A stretch of DNA of 64,000 nucleotides from Streptomyces sp. AC512_CC834. Lineage in GTDB: Bacteria; Actinomycetota; Actinomycetes; Streptomycetales; Streptomycetaceae. Under the pieces are notes generated by a model. The model saw nothing but the letters and a program-made list of their open reading frames with translations, was not told where the DNA came from and searched no databases. Shown here piece by piece: positions 37,535 to 44,969 of this stretch. The stretch is from contig NZ_JAGMUO010000101.1 in assembly GCF_019049325.1 (NCBI RefSeq), positions 176,764 to 240,763 on the forward strand, written 5' to 3'. A program made the translations under genes and the position numbers. The stretch's first letter is position 1, and every line of letters begins with the position of its first letter.

Positions 37535-37657
37535 CACCCGCCGGGCATGCCGCAATTGCGTTGCGTCGACGACTCTCGATGCATGAACAGACCGGACCCC
37601 GGCGACCGCTCGAACGGCCCCGGGGCGGCCAACGCTCAGCAAGGGAGCGCCGACACG

Positions 37658-38032
37658 ATGAAGGCTACGGCCCGCCCACCGACGGCGTCATTACAGCCTC
37701 CGCTCAATACCGCGGAGATGAGAGCCACCGCCCGCCGCCTGCTTGGCGAGGATGCCGAGCCGCCCTCGCCCCAGGACTTGGAGACGCTCACGCTCCGGCT
37801 CCGCGGCTACATGATGCTGGCCATCCCCGTAGTCGAGACGGCCGCGCTCACGTGGCCCGAGGACGACGTGCCGCGTGCCTGCGCGCTCGCCTGTATCGGA
37901 GAGGCCCGGATGCGGCTGCGCCTCGAGTCCGGCCGCAATCTGCCCGCCGGCATCAGGCACGCGCAGCGCCTCGCCCGGTCCGTGAACGCCCTGTGCGACC
38001 ACTACCAGACCATGGGCGGCGAACACCCGTGA
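37658..38032 (+). CDS. DUF6415-family protein
   Basis: 124 residues. It matches the Streptomyces family often annotated as DUF6415 natural-product-associated protein: TAEMRATARRLLGEDAEPP, LETLTLRLRGYMMLAIPVVE, PEDDVPRACALACIGEARMR and RLARSVNALCDHYQTM are the family blocks. It is all-helical, with no catalytic motif. The ATG at 37658 follows AAGGGAG at 10 nt; ATGs at 37547 and 37583 are also in frame but lack a ribosome site. It is divergent from the XRE regulator. Its stop overlaps the next GTG (GTGA), beginning a three-gene coupled cascade. Molecular function unknown. Confidence 0.78.
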   Translation: MKATARPPTASLQPPLNTAEMRATARRLLGEDAEPPSPQDLETLTLRLRGYMMLAIPVVETAALTWPEDDVPRACALACIGEARMRLRLESGRNLPAGIRHAQRLARSVNALCDHYQTMGGEHP

Positions 38033-38235
38033 CTGCCCGACGGCACGTGTGCCGGTACTGCGACGAGCCGATCCCCGACCCCGACGACGCCGTCCTGGTC
38101 GCCCACGAGGGCGGCAACTCCGGGCCCGGCTGGAACATCTGGGCACATCGCGCGCACGCCGACCTGGTGGAGCCCGACCCGGCCGCCGTCCGCATCCTGG
38201 CCCGGGTCCTGGCCGTACAGGCGATGCGGTCGTGA
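38029..38235 (+). CDS. 68-residue CxxC protein
   Basis: Starts VTARRHVCRYCDEPIPDPDDAVLV (written here as 24 residues in two parts: VTARRHVCRYCDEP, then IPDPDDAVLV) with one CxxC at residues 8-11. The middle, HEGGNSGPGWNIWAHRAHADLVE, has several His residues that could complete a metal site with the Cys pair. The end is helical. It overlaps the DUF6415 gene by 4 bases and the following 28-codon frame by 4 bases. No known family; small size and context suggest an accessory protein to DUF6415. Confidence 0.7.
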   Translation: MTARRHVCRYCDEPIPDPDDAVLVAHEGGNSGPGWNIWAHRAHADLVEPDPAAVRILARVLAVQAMRS

Positions 38236-38318
38236 AGGCGATCGTCGGCCTGCCCGCCTACGTGGCGGCCGTGTCGGTCCCGGTCCTCGCCCTGGTGCTG
38301 GCGCGGACACCGAGCTGA
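38232..38318 (+). CDS. 28-residue hydrophobic peptide
   Basis: A tiny frame starting GTG within the previous stop (4-base overlap). It encodes VKAIVGLPAYVAAVSVPVLA followed by LVLARTPS: a Lys near the start and a single hydrophobic span of about 20 residues. It could be a one-helix membrane peptide or the substrate of the downstream modification enzymes. Overlap-coupled translation supports expression, but a frame this short could be chance. It is followed by a hairpin before the radical SAM gene. Confidence 0.45.
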   Translation: MKAIVGLPAYVAAVSVPVLALVLARTPS

Positions 38319-38391
38319 CGCACCCCCATGGCGACCGCAGGGTCAGGGTCGCACCCCCTCAACGCCCGTCCCGTCGGAGGAACGCAAGCCT

Positions 38392-38413
38392 CTGGCGGGA
38401 CGGGTCCCGCCAG
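38392..38413 (+). terminator. Perfect hairpin before radical SAM gene
   Basis: CTGGCGGGAC-GG-GTCCCGCCAG: ten-base arms with a two-base spacer, so the real loop uses inner bases. It has no T run. It lies 74 bases past the 28-codon frame and 83 bases before the radical SAM ATG, where it could terminate or attenuate transcription between the two halves of the cassette. Confidence 0.65.
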
Positions 38414-38496
38414 ACCCCCGCCCCGAGCCCCCAACCCTGGACAGGTCGAGCGCCCGGGGCGGGCCCATGTTCGAGACCACCACCCTGGAGGACTGC

Positions 38497-39390
38497 ATGA
38501 CAACGGCCACCACCCCGATCGCGGCGGGTATCCGCTCCGTCGAACTGGAAATCACCGGACGCTGCCAGCTCCAGTGCACGCACTGCTGCACCAGCTCCGG
38601 CCCGAAGGCCAGTACCGGCACCATGACCCGCGACGACTGGGAGCGCGTCATCACCGACGTCGCCGCCCTCGGCATCCCCGGCGTCCAGTTCATCGGCGGG
38701 GAGCCTACGCTCACGCCCTACCTGCCGCAGTACATCGACCACGCCCTGGCCGCCGGCCTGAGCGTGGAGGTGTACTCGAACCTCACGCACGTACGGCCCG
38801 GCCTGTGGTCCGCGTTCTCGAAGCCCGGCGTGTGCCTGGCGACCAGCTACTACAGCGACCAGGCGCAGCAGCACGAGGAGATCACCCGCGGGCCGGGCAG
38901 CTACCGGCGGACCCGCGACAACATCACCGAAGCCGTGCGGCGCGGCATCCCGCTGCGAGTCGGCATCGTCGATGTCCTCGAAGGGCAGCGCGTCGACCAG
39001 GCGCAAGACGAGCTGCGCCGGCTCGGGGTGTCCAGCATCAAGGTGGACCGGGTGCGGAAGGTGGGCCGCGCCGCCGACCAGGGCGCGAGCATCCCGAGTA
39101 CGACGGAGCTGTGCGGGAACTGCTTCCGCTACCGGGTGTCCGTCGACCCCGACGGCGCCGTCTCCGGCTGCATCCTGTCCCGGTTCCTCGTGGCCGGGAA
39201 CGTGCAGCAGCAGCACCTGGCTGACATCCTCGGCAGCGACCGGTGGCAGCAGCTCACCGACGCGGTACCGATGCCGCGCGGCGCCTGCCCGCCCGACGAC
39301 TCGGGGGACTGCGACCCGGCGAACACCCCGGCATGCGATCCTGCCTACTACGCCCCGGACCCGACACCCAGCCTCGGAGCGACCACGTGA
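38497..39390 (+). CDS. Radical SAM protein with SPASM-like C-terminus
   Basis: 297 residues. The radical SAM 4Fe-4S motif CxxxCxxC is C23-C27-C30 in ITGRCQLQCTHCC, followed by a typical GIPGVQFIGGEPTLTPYL segment (the GGEP SAM-binding motif). The C-terminal region has additional Cys at about 206, 209, 225, 264, 272 and 280 (ELCGNCFRYRVSVDPDG, GCILSRF, GACPPDDSGDC, ACDP), the spacing of a SPASM/twitch domain that binds auxiliary clusters in peptide-modifying enzymes. The ATG at 38497 has GGAGG 7 nt ahead; the in-frame ATG at 38467 has none. Its stop overlaps the methyltransferase GTG by 4 bases. The substrate is unknown. Confidence 0.87.
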   Translation: MTTATTPIAAGIRSVELEITGRCQLQCTHCCTSSGPKASTGTMTRDDWERVITDVAALGIPGVQFIGGEPTLTPYLPQYIDHALAAGLSVEVYSNLTHVRPGLWSAFSKPGVCLATSYYSDQAQQHEEITRGPGSYRRTRDNITEAVRRGIPLRVGIVDVLEGQRVDQAQDELRRLGVSSIKVDRVRKVGRAADQGASIPSTTELCGNCFRYRVSVDPDGAVSGCILSRFLVAGNVQQQHLADILGSDRWQQLTDAVPMPRGACPPDDSGDCDPANTPACDPAYYAPDPTPSLGATT

Positions 39391-40520
39391 TCTGGGAAAC
39401 CTGCGCCGCAGACCTCGCCGACCGTGTGACCCACCGGTCCTCACGATGGCGTCGCCCGGTGGCCCGCATCCCCCGCCACGTCTTCGTGCCCGCCTGGTGG
39501 GAAGCCGAAGACGACCAGTGGGTGTTACGCGATCCCGTCAACGAAGGCCAGTGGTACCCGGCCGCCTACGCCGACCGCTCTCTGGTCACCCGCGTCGGAC
39601 CGCGGCACGCCGACCGCGCGAAACCGGACGACCACCCGACAGGCCGGCCGACGTCATCGGCGACGCTGCCCAGCCTCGTGGTCCGCATGTTCCAGCACGC
39701 GCGGATCGACGACGGTGACGAGCTGCTGGACGTCGGCACGGGCAGCGGCTACGGCACGGCGCTCGCCACCCACCGCCTCGGTGCTCAAGCCGTGACGAGT
39801 ATCGACGTCGACCCCCACCTCGTGGAAGCCGCCCGCGAGCGCCTGGCCACCATCGGCCTGCACCCCACCGTGGAAGCGGTCGACGCGACCGGGCCCCTCC
39901 CGGCAAAGGCCGGGACGTTCGACCGGATCGTGGCCACCGTCTCGGTACGCACCGTGCCCGTCGGCTGGCTGACAGCCCTGTGCACCGGCGGCCGTCTGGT
40001 CACCACGATCGCCGGGACCTCGCTGATCCTCACCGCGGAGAAGCGGGCGGACGGGGCCGCCGTCGGCCGCGTGGAGTGGGACCGGGCCGGGTTCATGCAC
40101 GCCCGGCACGGCGACAACTACCCGGCGGGATCCTCGGCATTGCTGGCGGCCGCGCACGACATCGACGGCGACGACGTCACCACCGGCCCGTACCCGGTCG
40201 TCGACGTTGCCAACGCCTGGGACCTGGACTCCATGCTCGGCATCACCGTGCCGGGCATCGAACACGCCTACCGGGAGGTGGGGGAGCGGCGTACCGCGAT
40301 CATGGCGCACGCCGACGGGTCATGGGCCCGGGCCACGGCCGTCGGCAGTGAGCCTCCCACGGTCCACCAGGGCGGCCCGCGGCGCCTGTGGGACATCCTG
40401 GACGGGATCCGCGCGTACTGGCTTCAGCATGGCGAACTGCCGGCGCGCGGCGCCCGCGCCCTGGTCACCCCGGACGGCGAGACGCGGCTCGCACGAGGGA
40501 AGTGGCGCGCGATCCTCTGA
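39387..40520 (+). CDS. PIMT-like SAM methyltransferase
   Basis: 377 residues resembling protein-L-isoaspartate O-methyltransferase. An N-terminal region has IPRHVFVPAWWE and YADRSLVTRVG, then motif I LLDVGTGSGYGTALATHRLG (D115 region) and SIDVDPHLVEAARERL, and FDRIVATVSVRTVPVGWL. The extra C-terminal part (about 210-377) is typical of the long PIMT-like enzymes found in peptide-maturation loci such as ATP-grasp (graspetide) systems. The GTG at 39387 overlaps the radical SAM stop, so the two are co-translated. No ATP-grasp gene or obvious precursor is seen nearby. I infer modification of a peptide or protein, perhaps at Asp, but this is unproven. Confidence 0.82.
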   Translation: MIWETCAADLADRVTHRSSRWRRPVARIPRHVFVPAWWEAEDDQWVLRDPVNEGQWYPAAYADRSLVTRVGPRHADRAKPDDHPTGRPTSSATLPSLVVRMFQHARIDDGDELLDVGTGSGYGTALATHRLGAQAVTSIDVDPHLVEAARERLATIGLHPTVEAVDATGPLPAKAGTFDRIVATVSVRTVPVGWLTALCTGGRLVTTIAGTSLILTAEKRADGAAVGRVEWDRAGFMHARHGDNYPAGSSALLAAAHDIDGDDVTTGPYPVVDVANAWDLDSMLGITVPGIEHAYREVGERRTAIMAHADGSWARATAVGSEPPTVHQGGPRRLWDILDGIRAYWLQHGELPARGARALVTPDGETRLARGKWRAIL

Positions 40521-40651
40521 TGGCGCCTCAGGCCGGCCCCGCTCGTCTGCTCCCCCCGTGGCGGATGGGCGGGGCCTCCCCGTGCCCGAGAGGTCAGTCG
40601 TGGATGAGGACCGCCACCCGGGTGTCGAGGACGGCAGCGATCCGCATCACT

Positions 40652-40735
40652 GTGCTGCGCACGGACCGGGACGGGGCGGTGGCGGTCGCCGGTACGGGCA
40701 GGGAGTTGCGGGTGACGGGAGACTAAGGGCATGGA
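40652..40735 (+). repeat. Right direct repeat (comEC 3' end / nat start)
   Basis: The right-hand copy of the 84-base repeat at 35225-35308 (10 mismatches, no gaps). It encodes an orphan ComEC tail (VLRTDRDGAVAVAGTGREL) ending in TAA, then GGGC and the nat ATG at 40731. The sequence just left of it does not match comEC, so only this tail is duplicated. Confidence 0.9.
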
Positions 40736-40790
40736 ACGAGCACAGGTCGATGCCTATCTCCGCCGTCTGGGAGCCGAGTACCGTTCCTAG
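40731..40790 (+). pseudogene. 5' fragment of arylamine N-acetyltransferase gene
   Basis: Reads MERAQVDAYLRRLGAEYRS and stop; the last codons and stop already come from the inserted IS607-type element. The remainder of the gene resumes at about 43074. Together they form one nat gene interrupted after about 17 codons. Confidence 0.82.
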
Positions 40791-42439
40791 TCAGTGAGCA
40801 GGAGTGGGTCTTGGACCCACGTCCCGGCACTGCGCGCATCCCGAACGGTTTTGGATGCACTGGTCTGCCGCGTTCCCTGTTGTATCCCCGTTCGGGCACG
40901 TGCATCGTGTGCACGCTCCGTGGCGGGTGGGCGGGTTTCCTTACGCCTTCGTGCGCCCGGTCCGGCCTGGACGGTCCGATGCCCACGACGATCACTCTGG
41001 TCGTCGTGGGGCGGTGCCGCCCGTCGCCGGATCGGGTGCCCGAGGGCGCGTCGCCCGATCGCGATACCGGCGGCATCGTGACGGGTCATCTTGCGTCGCG
41101 GGGTGGCCAGCGGCTTTTGCCAGTGCTGGCCTCCCCACTGGGAGGTGTAGGCCGGATCGACCGCGACAATGCTCAGACCGGCCTCGGCGGCCATGGAGAC
41201 AAGCCGGGCTTTGAGCCTGCCGGTCGGGATGCCGGAGATGAGCTGCCGGAACCTCTTGCGGCGGCCGTGCTTCTCGCGGGTCTTCTCGGCGGTGAAGTCC
41301 AGGTCCTCAATCGCGATGGCATCGACACCGCAGCTTTTTGCCCAGTGCAGGACCTGGGTGATGGCGTGCCGGATCTGTGCGTCCCGGTGGTCTGCCGACC
41401 CGGACAGGTCGTAGTGGAAGCGGCGCGGGTCGCCGACCGGGTTGCCGGAGATGTCGAGTTGGTAGGCGGCGAAGCGGTCGGCGTTCGTATCCACGCCGAC
41501 CATGCCCTTGGCCTGTGCCGTCTCCAGCGGGATCGTCCGGACGACAGGACGCTGCCACGATGTGGTGAGGTACCAGCGCCCGCGTTCCGCGTCGTATTGG
41601 ATGCGGTAGGCCACGGCCCGGTTGCTCTCGATACGGTCGGCCCACTCCGCGACCCGGTGCGCGAAGGCGATACGGGAGGTGAGGACGTACCGGCCGTGCT
41701 TCGCGTTCGCCAGCTCCGCGAGCGGAGCCGGAAGCTTGAGAGAGACCTCACCCTCGGGCGTGACGCGGATTGTCTCGTTTCCGTACCGCTTCCCGGACTC
41801 GCCGTCAGCGGCGAGGAACCAACGCTCGGCTTCCCAGCGCCGGCGCCACTCGGTCTCGGTGAGCTGCGCGGCAGCAAGGTTGTGCCGGGTGTTGAGGAGT
41901 CGCCGGCCGCCGCGCACGACGTGCACGACACCGGCCTCACGCTCAGCTCGGGCGGTATCGAGGCGGTGTTCCAGGATCGTCAGGCGCCGGGTCTTCTGGA
42001 ACCACTCGTTCTTGGAGCGATAGCCGCCCGCGGCCTTCTTGGTGCCTTTCTCCCCGAGTGGGAGGGACAGGCGGTGCGTCAGTGTCCGGGTACCGGCTTC
42101 GAGGTTCTGGATGTGGGCGAGCTGGCTGCGGCGGGAAAGCGCCCACTGATCGTGTGTCGCCTTCGTGATGCTCCCGGCCCACCGCGACGACGAGGCGGAC
42201 GTCAGGTCCCGCTTACGGGACGCCCACGTCTCGGTGGAGTGGTCGTTGCCGTCCCGGCACCGTGCCGACAAGTCCAGCGAGGCGAGGTGTCCGAGGTGTT
42301 CGCCGACCAGCCGCAGTACCTTCTCGTCCTGCGGTGTGAGGTGCTTGAGGCGGTCGCGTACCGCCACCCCGGTCGGGCCGAGGGCGACGAACGGGGCGTC
42401 GATGGTGCGGAGCTGCTTCTTCTTCGCGGGCTCACTCAT
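40787..42439 (-). CDS. tnpB: TnpB, RNA-guided nuclease family (IS607 type)
   Basis: 550 residues. The RuvC-like triad is visible: Asp in KGMVGVDTNADRFAAY (about 317), Glu in VDAIAIEDLDFTAEKT (about 377) and Asp in RKMTRHDAAGIAIGRRALGH (about 453). The usual CxxC...CxxC zinc ribbon between the Glu and last Asp is absent: the position reads DPAYTSQWGGQHWQKPL where most TnpB have DPxxTSQxCSxCG. The C-terminal 80 residues are a basic tail. The ATG lies within the end of tnpA (8-base overlap). TnpB proteins cleave DNA using an RNA made from the element 3' end, which maintains the element at its site. Confidence 0.9.
   Translation of the reverse strand: MSEPAKKKQLRTIDAPFVALGPTGVAVRDRLKHLTPQDEKVLRLVGEHLGHLASLDLSARCRDGNDHSTETWASRKRDLTSASSSRWAGSITKATHDQWALSRRSQLAHIQNLEAGTRTLTHRLSLPLGEKGTKKAAGGYRSKNEWFQKTRRLTILEHRLDTARAEREAGVVHVVRGGRRLLNTRHNLAAAQLTETEWRRRWEAERWFLAADGESGKRYGNETIRVTPEGEVSLKLPAPLAELANAKHGRYVLTSRIAFAHRVAEWADRIESNRAVAYRIQYDAERGRWYLTTSWQRPVVRTIPLETAQAKGMVGVDTNADRFAAYQLDISGNPVGDPRRFHYDLSGSADHRDAQIRHAITQVLHWAKSCGVDAIAIEDLDFTAEKTREKHGRRKRFRQLISGIPTGRLKARLVSMAAEAGLSIVAVDPAYTSQWGGQHWQKPLATPRRKMTRHDAAGIAIGRRALGHPIRRRAAPPHDDQSDRRGHRTVQAGPGARRRKETRPPATERAHDARARTGIQQGTRQTSASKTVRDARSAGTWVQDPLLLTD
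40804..40820 (-). ncRNA. Hairpin at tnpB 3' end, candidate omega-RNA element
   Basis: GTGGGTC-TTG-GACCCAC, a perfect 7-base stem about 20 bases from the element edge and inside the tnpB coding end. TnpB guide RNAs overlap the tnpB 3' end and run into flanking DNA, so this hairpin may be part of the scaffold. The guide would then be read leftward from about 40783, that is, the complement of the nat 5' fragment. This is an inference from position only. Confidence 0.4.
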
Positions 42440-43010
42440 CGGCTGCCGCCGCCTCAAGAGCCTTCTTTGCACGGTTCTTCGCGGAGCGGCGGCCGTACAG
42501 GCGGGCACAGAACGAGGTCAGGACCTCCACCATGTCGCGCACCAGATCGTCTTCGACCTCACCGTCATCAAGGACGACGAGGCGACGCCCGGTCGCGGAC
42601 AGGGCGGCTTCGACGAGCTCGACGTTCATACGGCCGAGGCGGTCCTTGTGCTCGACCACCACGGCGGTCACGTCCGGATCGGCCAACAGGCGCCGGGCCT
42701 TCGTACGGGCGCCGTTCATGCCCGACGCGATCTCGGACTCGATCCGCACCACCCGGTGCCCGGCCTTCGCCGCCCACGCGGACAAGCGCGCCGTCTGACG
42801 GACAAGGTCGTCCTTCTGTTCGTGCGAGGAGACACGGGCGTACAAGCCCACACCACCGGTCACCGTCGGTGAGGAGTTCGCTTCGATGTTGACCAGGACC
42901 GTGCGCGGCCCGACCCGCTCAGCAGGGACTGGAAGTGTGCCCTCACGGAACCAGCGATACGCGGTCTGCCGATGCACACCGTTCGCTTTCGCCCACTCCG
43001 TAAGGTTCAT
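42432..43010 (-). CDS. tnpA: IS607 TnpA serine recombinase
   Basis: 192 residues. A MerR-like DNA-binding start (NLTEWAKANGVHRQTAYRWF) is followed by a small serine recombinase catalytic domain: GLYARVSSHEQKDDLVRQ with the nucleophile Ser (about residue 62), IESEIASGMNGARTKARRLL, VVVEHKDRLGRMNVEL and VLDDGEVEDDLVRDMVEVL. This order (DNA-binding domain first) is diagnostic of IS607-family transposases. It overlaps tnpB and is transcribed from the short region by the right element edge (43011-43073). Confidence 0.93.
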   Translation of the reverse strand: MNLTEWAKANGVHRQTAYRWFREGTLPVPAERVGPRTVLVNIEANSSPTVTGGVGLYARVSSHEQKDDLVRQTARLSAWAAKAGHRVVRIESEIASGMNGARTKARRLLADPDVTAVVVEHKDRLGRMNVELVEAALSATGRRLVVLDDGEVEDDLVRDMVEVLTSFCARLYGRRSAKNRAKKALEAAAADE

Positions 43011-43073
43011 AGACGAGATCGTAACATCGCTTAAACGCGCTAACAGTCACTCAATCGACTGTATGGTCGCACA

Positions 43074-43835
43074 GTTGACCACCCCGCGGGGCCCACCTCC
43101 GAGTCCCTGCGTGCGCTGCACCTGCGCCATCTGCGGACGGTGCCCTTCGAGAACCTGTCCGTCCACCTGGGCGAGGAGATCGTGCTGGAGGAGAAGCGGT
43201 TGCTGGACAAGGTGGTGGGCGCGGGGAGGGGCGGGTTCTGTTACGAACTCAACGGGCTCTTCGGGGCCTTGCTCGCGGCGCTCGGGTACGAGGTCACGCT
43301 GCTCGCGGCGCGGGTGTACGGGGACGGGGGCCGGCTCGGGATCCCGTACGACCACATGGCGCTGCTGGTGCGGACGGTGGACGGGGGCGACCGGCTGGCG
43401 GACGTCGGGTTCGGGGCGCACAGCCACGGTCCGCTGGCGTTCGGGGAGCGGGGTGAGCAGGAGGATCCCGGGGGGACGTTCCGGGTCGTCGAGGCGGGGC
43501 CGGACGCGGCCGGGGTGAGCGGTGACCTGGACGTACTGCGGGACGGGAGGCCCGTGTACCGGGTGGAACCGCGTCCCAGGGTGCTCGACGACTTCGTGTC
43601 CGGCGCCTGGTGGCACAGCACCTCGTCCCGGTCGCACTTCCTCCAGTCACCGGTCTGTTCACGGCTCACGGAGGACGGAGGCAGGGTCACGCTCAGCGGC
43701 CGCCGGCTCACGACGACGGCCGCCGACGGCGCCCGGGAGGAGCGTGAACTGGACACGGACGAGGAGGTGCTCGCGTCCTACCGCGACCACTTCGGCATCG
43801 ACCTCGACCGGGTGCCCACTGTGTCCCGGCTGTGA
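43074..43835 (+). pseudogene. 3' part of arylamine N-acetyltransferase gene (split by IS607)
   Basis: The frame gives VDHPAGPTSESLRALHLRHL and then RTVPFENLSVHLGEEIVLE, with the NAT active-site Cys in RGGFCYELNGLFGALLAALG, His in IPYDHMALLVR and Asp in RLADVGFGAH. It ends at 43835. Upstream the frame meets a stop at 43041 inside the transposon, and no start precedes the conserved N-terminus. The full enzyme would acetylate arylamines or related substrates. A GTG at 43140 is too late to rescue a normal fold, so the gene is most likely inactive. Confidence 0.87.
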
Positions 43836-44015
43836 GAAATGCCGTCCGGTGCGGCGGTGATACCGGGGCGTATTGGGTCATGTCTGGATGCACGGGCCAC
43901 TCGTACGTACTCCCAGCACATGTGACGGTTTCCCGCGATGTGGTCCCGTGTTGCCTCGAAAGCCACATCGGTGATCGAATGTTGCTCCGTCAACTAGTTT
44001 TCTCATGTCGTCGTC

Positions 44016-44915
44016 GTGCAGAGGGTGTCGCAATTGATCGGCCGCTTGCTGGGAAGCCGCACGAAGCGGATGCAACGGACGGGTCCCCTGGCCGCGGTGC
44101 GGACCCCGCCGGACGCGGGAGTGCTGAGCTGCCGCGTCCTCGACCCCGTCAGCGATCCGGTGCCGAACGCGGAGTTCACGGTGAGCGACGCCATGGGGCG
44201 CAAGGTCGTCGGCGGCGGTACGGACCCCTTCGGGTCGTTCGTGGCGACGGTGCCCGCGGGGGAGTACCGGCTCGCGGTGTCCGCCGAGGGCTACACCCCC
44301 TACCGCGCCTCCGCGACGGTCACCGAGGACTCGCTCGCCTCGCTCGGCGACGTCACGCTGCAGGTGGCCCAGCCGCCGGCGCTGCCCGCCGCGGGTGACT
44401 GGGAGATCGAGCCGGCGCACTCCTCGATCGCGTTCACCGCGCGGCACATCGGGCTGGCCCGGATCCACGGCCGGTTCAACTCCTTCGCGGGCGCGGTGCG
44501 GATCGGGGACGAGATGGACCGGTCCGCGATGCACGTGGTGATCGACGCGGCGTCCATCGACACCAACGTGAAGATGCGCGACGACCACCTGCGGTCGGCC
44601 GACTTCCTGGACGTGCAGCGGTTTCCGACCCTGGAGTTCTACAGCGACCGGTTCACGCACCGCGGCGGCAACCGGTGGGCCGTCACGGGGGCCCTGTCCC
44701 TGCACGGCGTGACACGCACCGTCACGCTGGACGCCGAGTACCTCGGACTCGGTAACGGCATGGAGGGCGAGACGCGGGCGGCCTGCCGCGCCACCACCGA
44801 GCTGCACCGCGACGACTTCACGGTGAGCTGGCAGACGATGCTGGCCCGCGGCATCGCCGTCGTCGGCCCCAGCATCCGCATCGACCTCGACGTCCAGATC
44901 GTGCCCAAGGGGTGA
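44016..44915 (+). CDS. YceI-like protein with carboxypeptidase-regulatory-like domain
   Basis: 299 residues. Residues about 35-115 form a beta-sandwich regulatory-like domain (GVLSCRVLDPVSDPVPNAEF, VPAGEYRLAVSAEGYTPY). Residues about 125-297 are a YceI lipocalin-like domain (WEIEPAHSSIAFTARHIGL, RIHGRFNSFAGAVRIGD, DDHLRSADFLDVQRFPTLEF, LSLHGVTRTVTLDAEYLG). YceI proteins bind isoprenoid lipids. No signal peptide is clear, so it may be cytosolic. GTG at 44016 is used; a GTG at 44025 is equally possible. A short hairpin follows. Confidence 0.85.
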   Translation: MQRVSQLIGRLLGSRTKRMQRTGPLAAVRTPPDAGVLSCRVLDPVSDPVPNAEFTVSDAMGRKVVGGGTDPFGSFVATVPAGEYRLAVSAEGYTPYRASATVTEDSLASLGDVTLQVAQPPALPAAGDWEIEPAHSSIAFTARHIGLARIHGRFNSFAGAVRIGDEMDRSAMHVVIDAASIDTNVKMRDDHLRSADFLDVQRFPTLEFYSDRFTHRGGNRWAVTGALSLHGVTRTVTLDAEYLGLGNGMEGETRAACRATTELHRDDFTVSWQTMLARGIAVVGPSIRIDLDVQIVPKG

Positions 44916-44921
44916 CCCGGC

Positions 44922-44940
44922 GCCCGGCCGACCGCCGGGC
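44922..44940 (+). terminator. Short GC hairpin after YceI gene
   Basis: GCCCGGC-CGACC-GCCGGGC, seven-base arms, 7 bases past the stop; no T run. Confidence 0.5.
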
Positions 44941-44969
44941 ACACCGTCCGGTGGCCGACAATGGCACCC

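Larger units (their letters stand above)
40784..43073 (-). mobile_element. IS607-type transposon inserted in nat
   Basis: About 2.29 kb between the two nat fragments, carrying tnpA (serine recombinase) and tnpB in the minus direction. Boundaries are set by where nat homology stops and resumes and are good to about 5 bases. No terminal inverted repeat and no clear target duplication is seen, as expected for IS607, which inserts at short GG-type sites. tnpB ends essentially at the element edge. It is nested beside the 84-bp repeat of the adjacent island. Confidence 0.85.

Noticed and set aside
38467..38496. Upstream in-frame ATG (MFETTTLEDC) for the radical SAM protein
   Set aside because: No ribosome site, whereas ATG 38497 has GGAGG at the right distance, located within those codons.
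38328..39224. Frame starting MATAGSGSHPLNARPVGG, considered as a peptide precursor
   Set aside because: It has no stop until deep inside the radical SAM gene and becomes an Arg/Pro/His shadow frame; no leader-like features.
43140..43835. Treating the nat 3' part as an intact gene from GTG 43140
   Set aside because: It would lack the conserved N-terminal helical segment, and the true start is found as a separate fragment at 40731.
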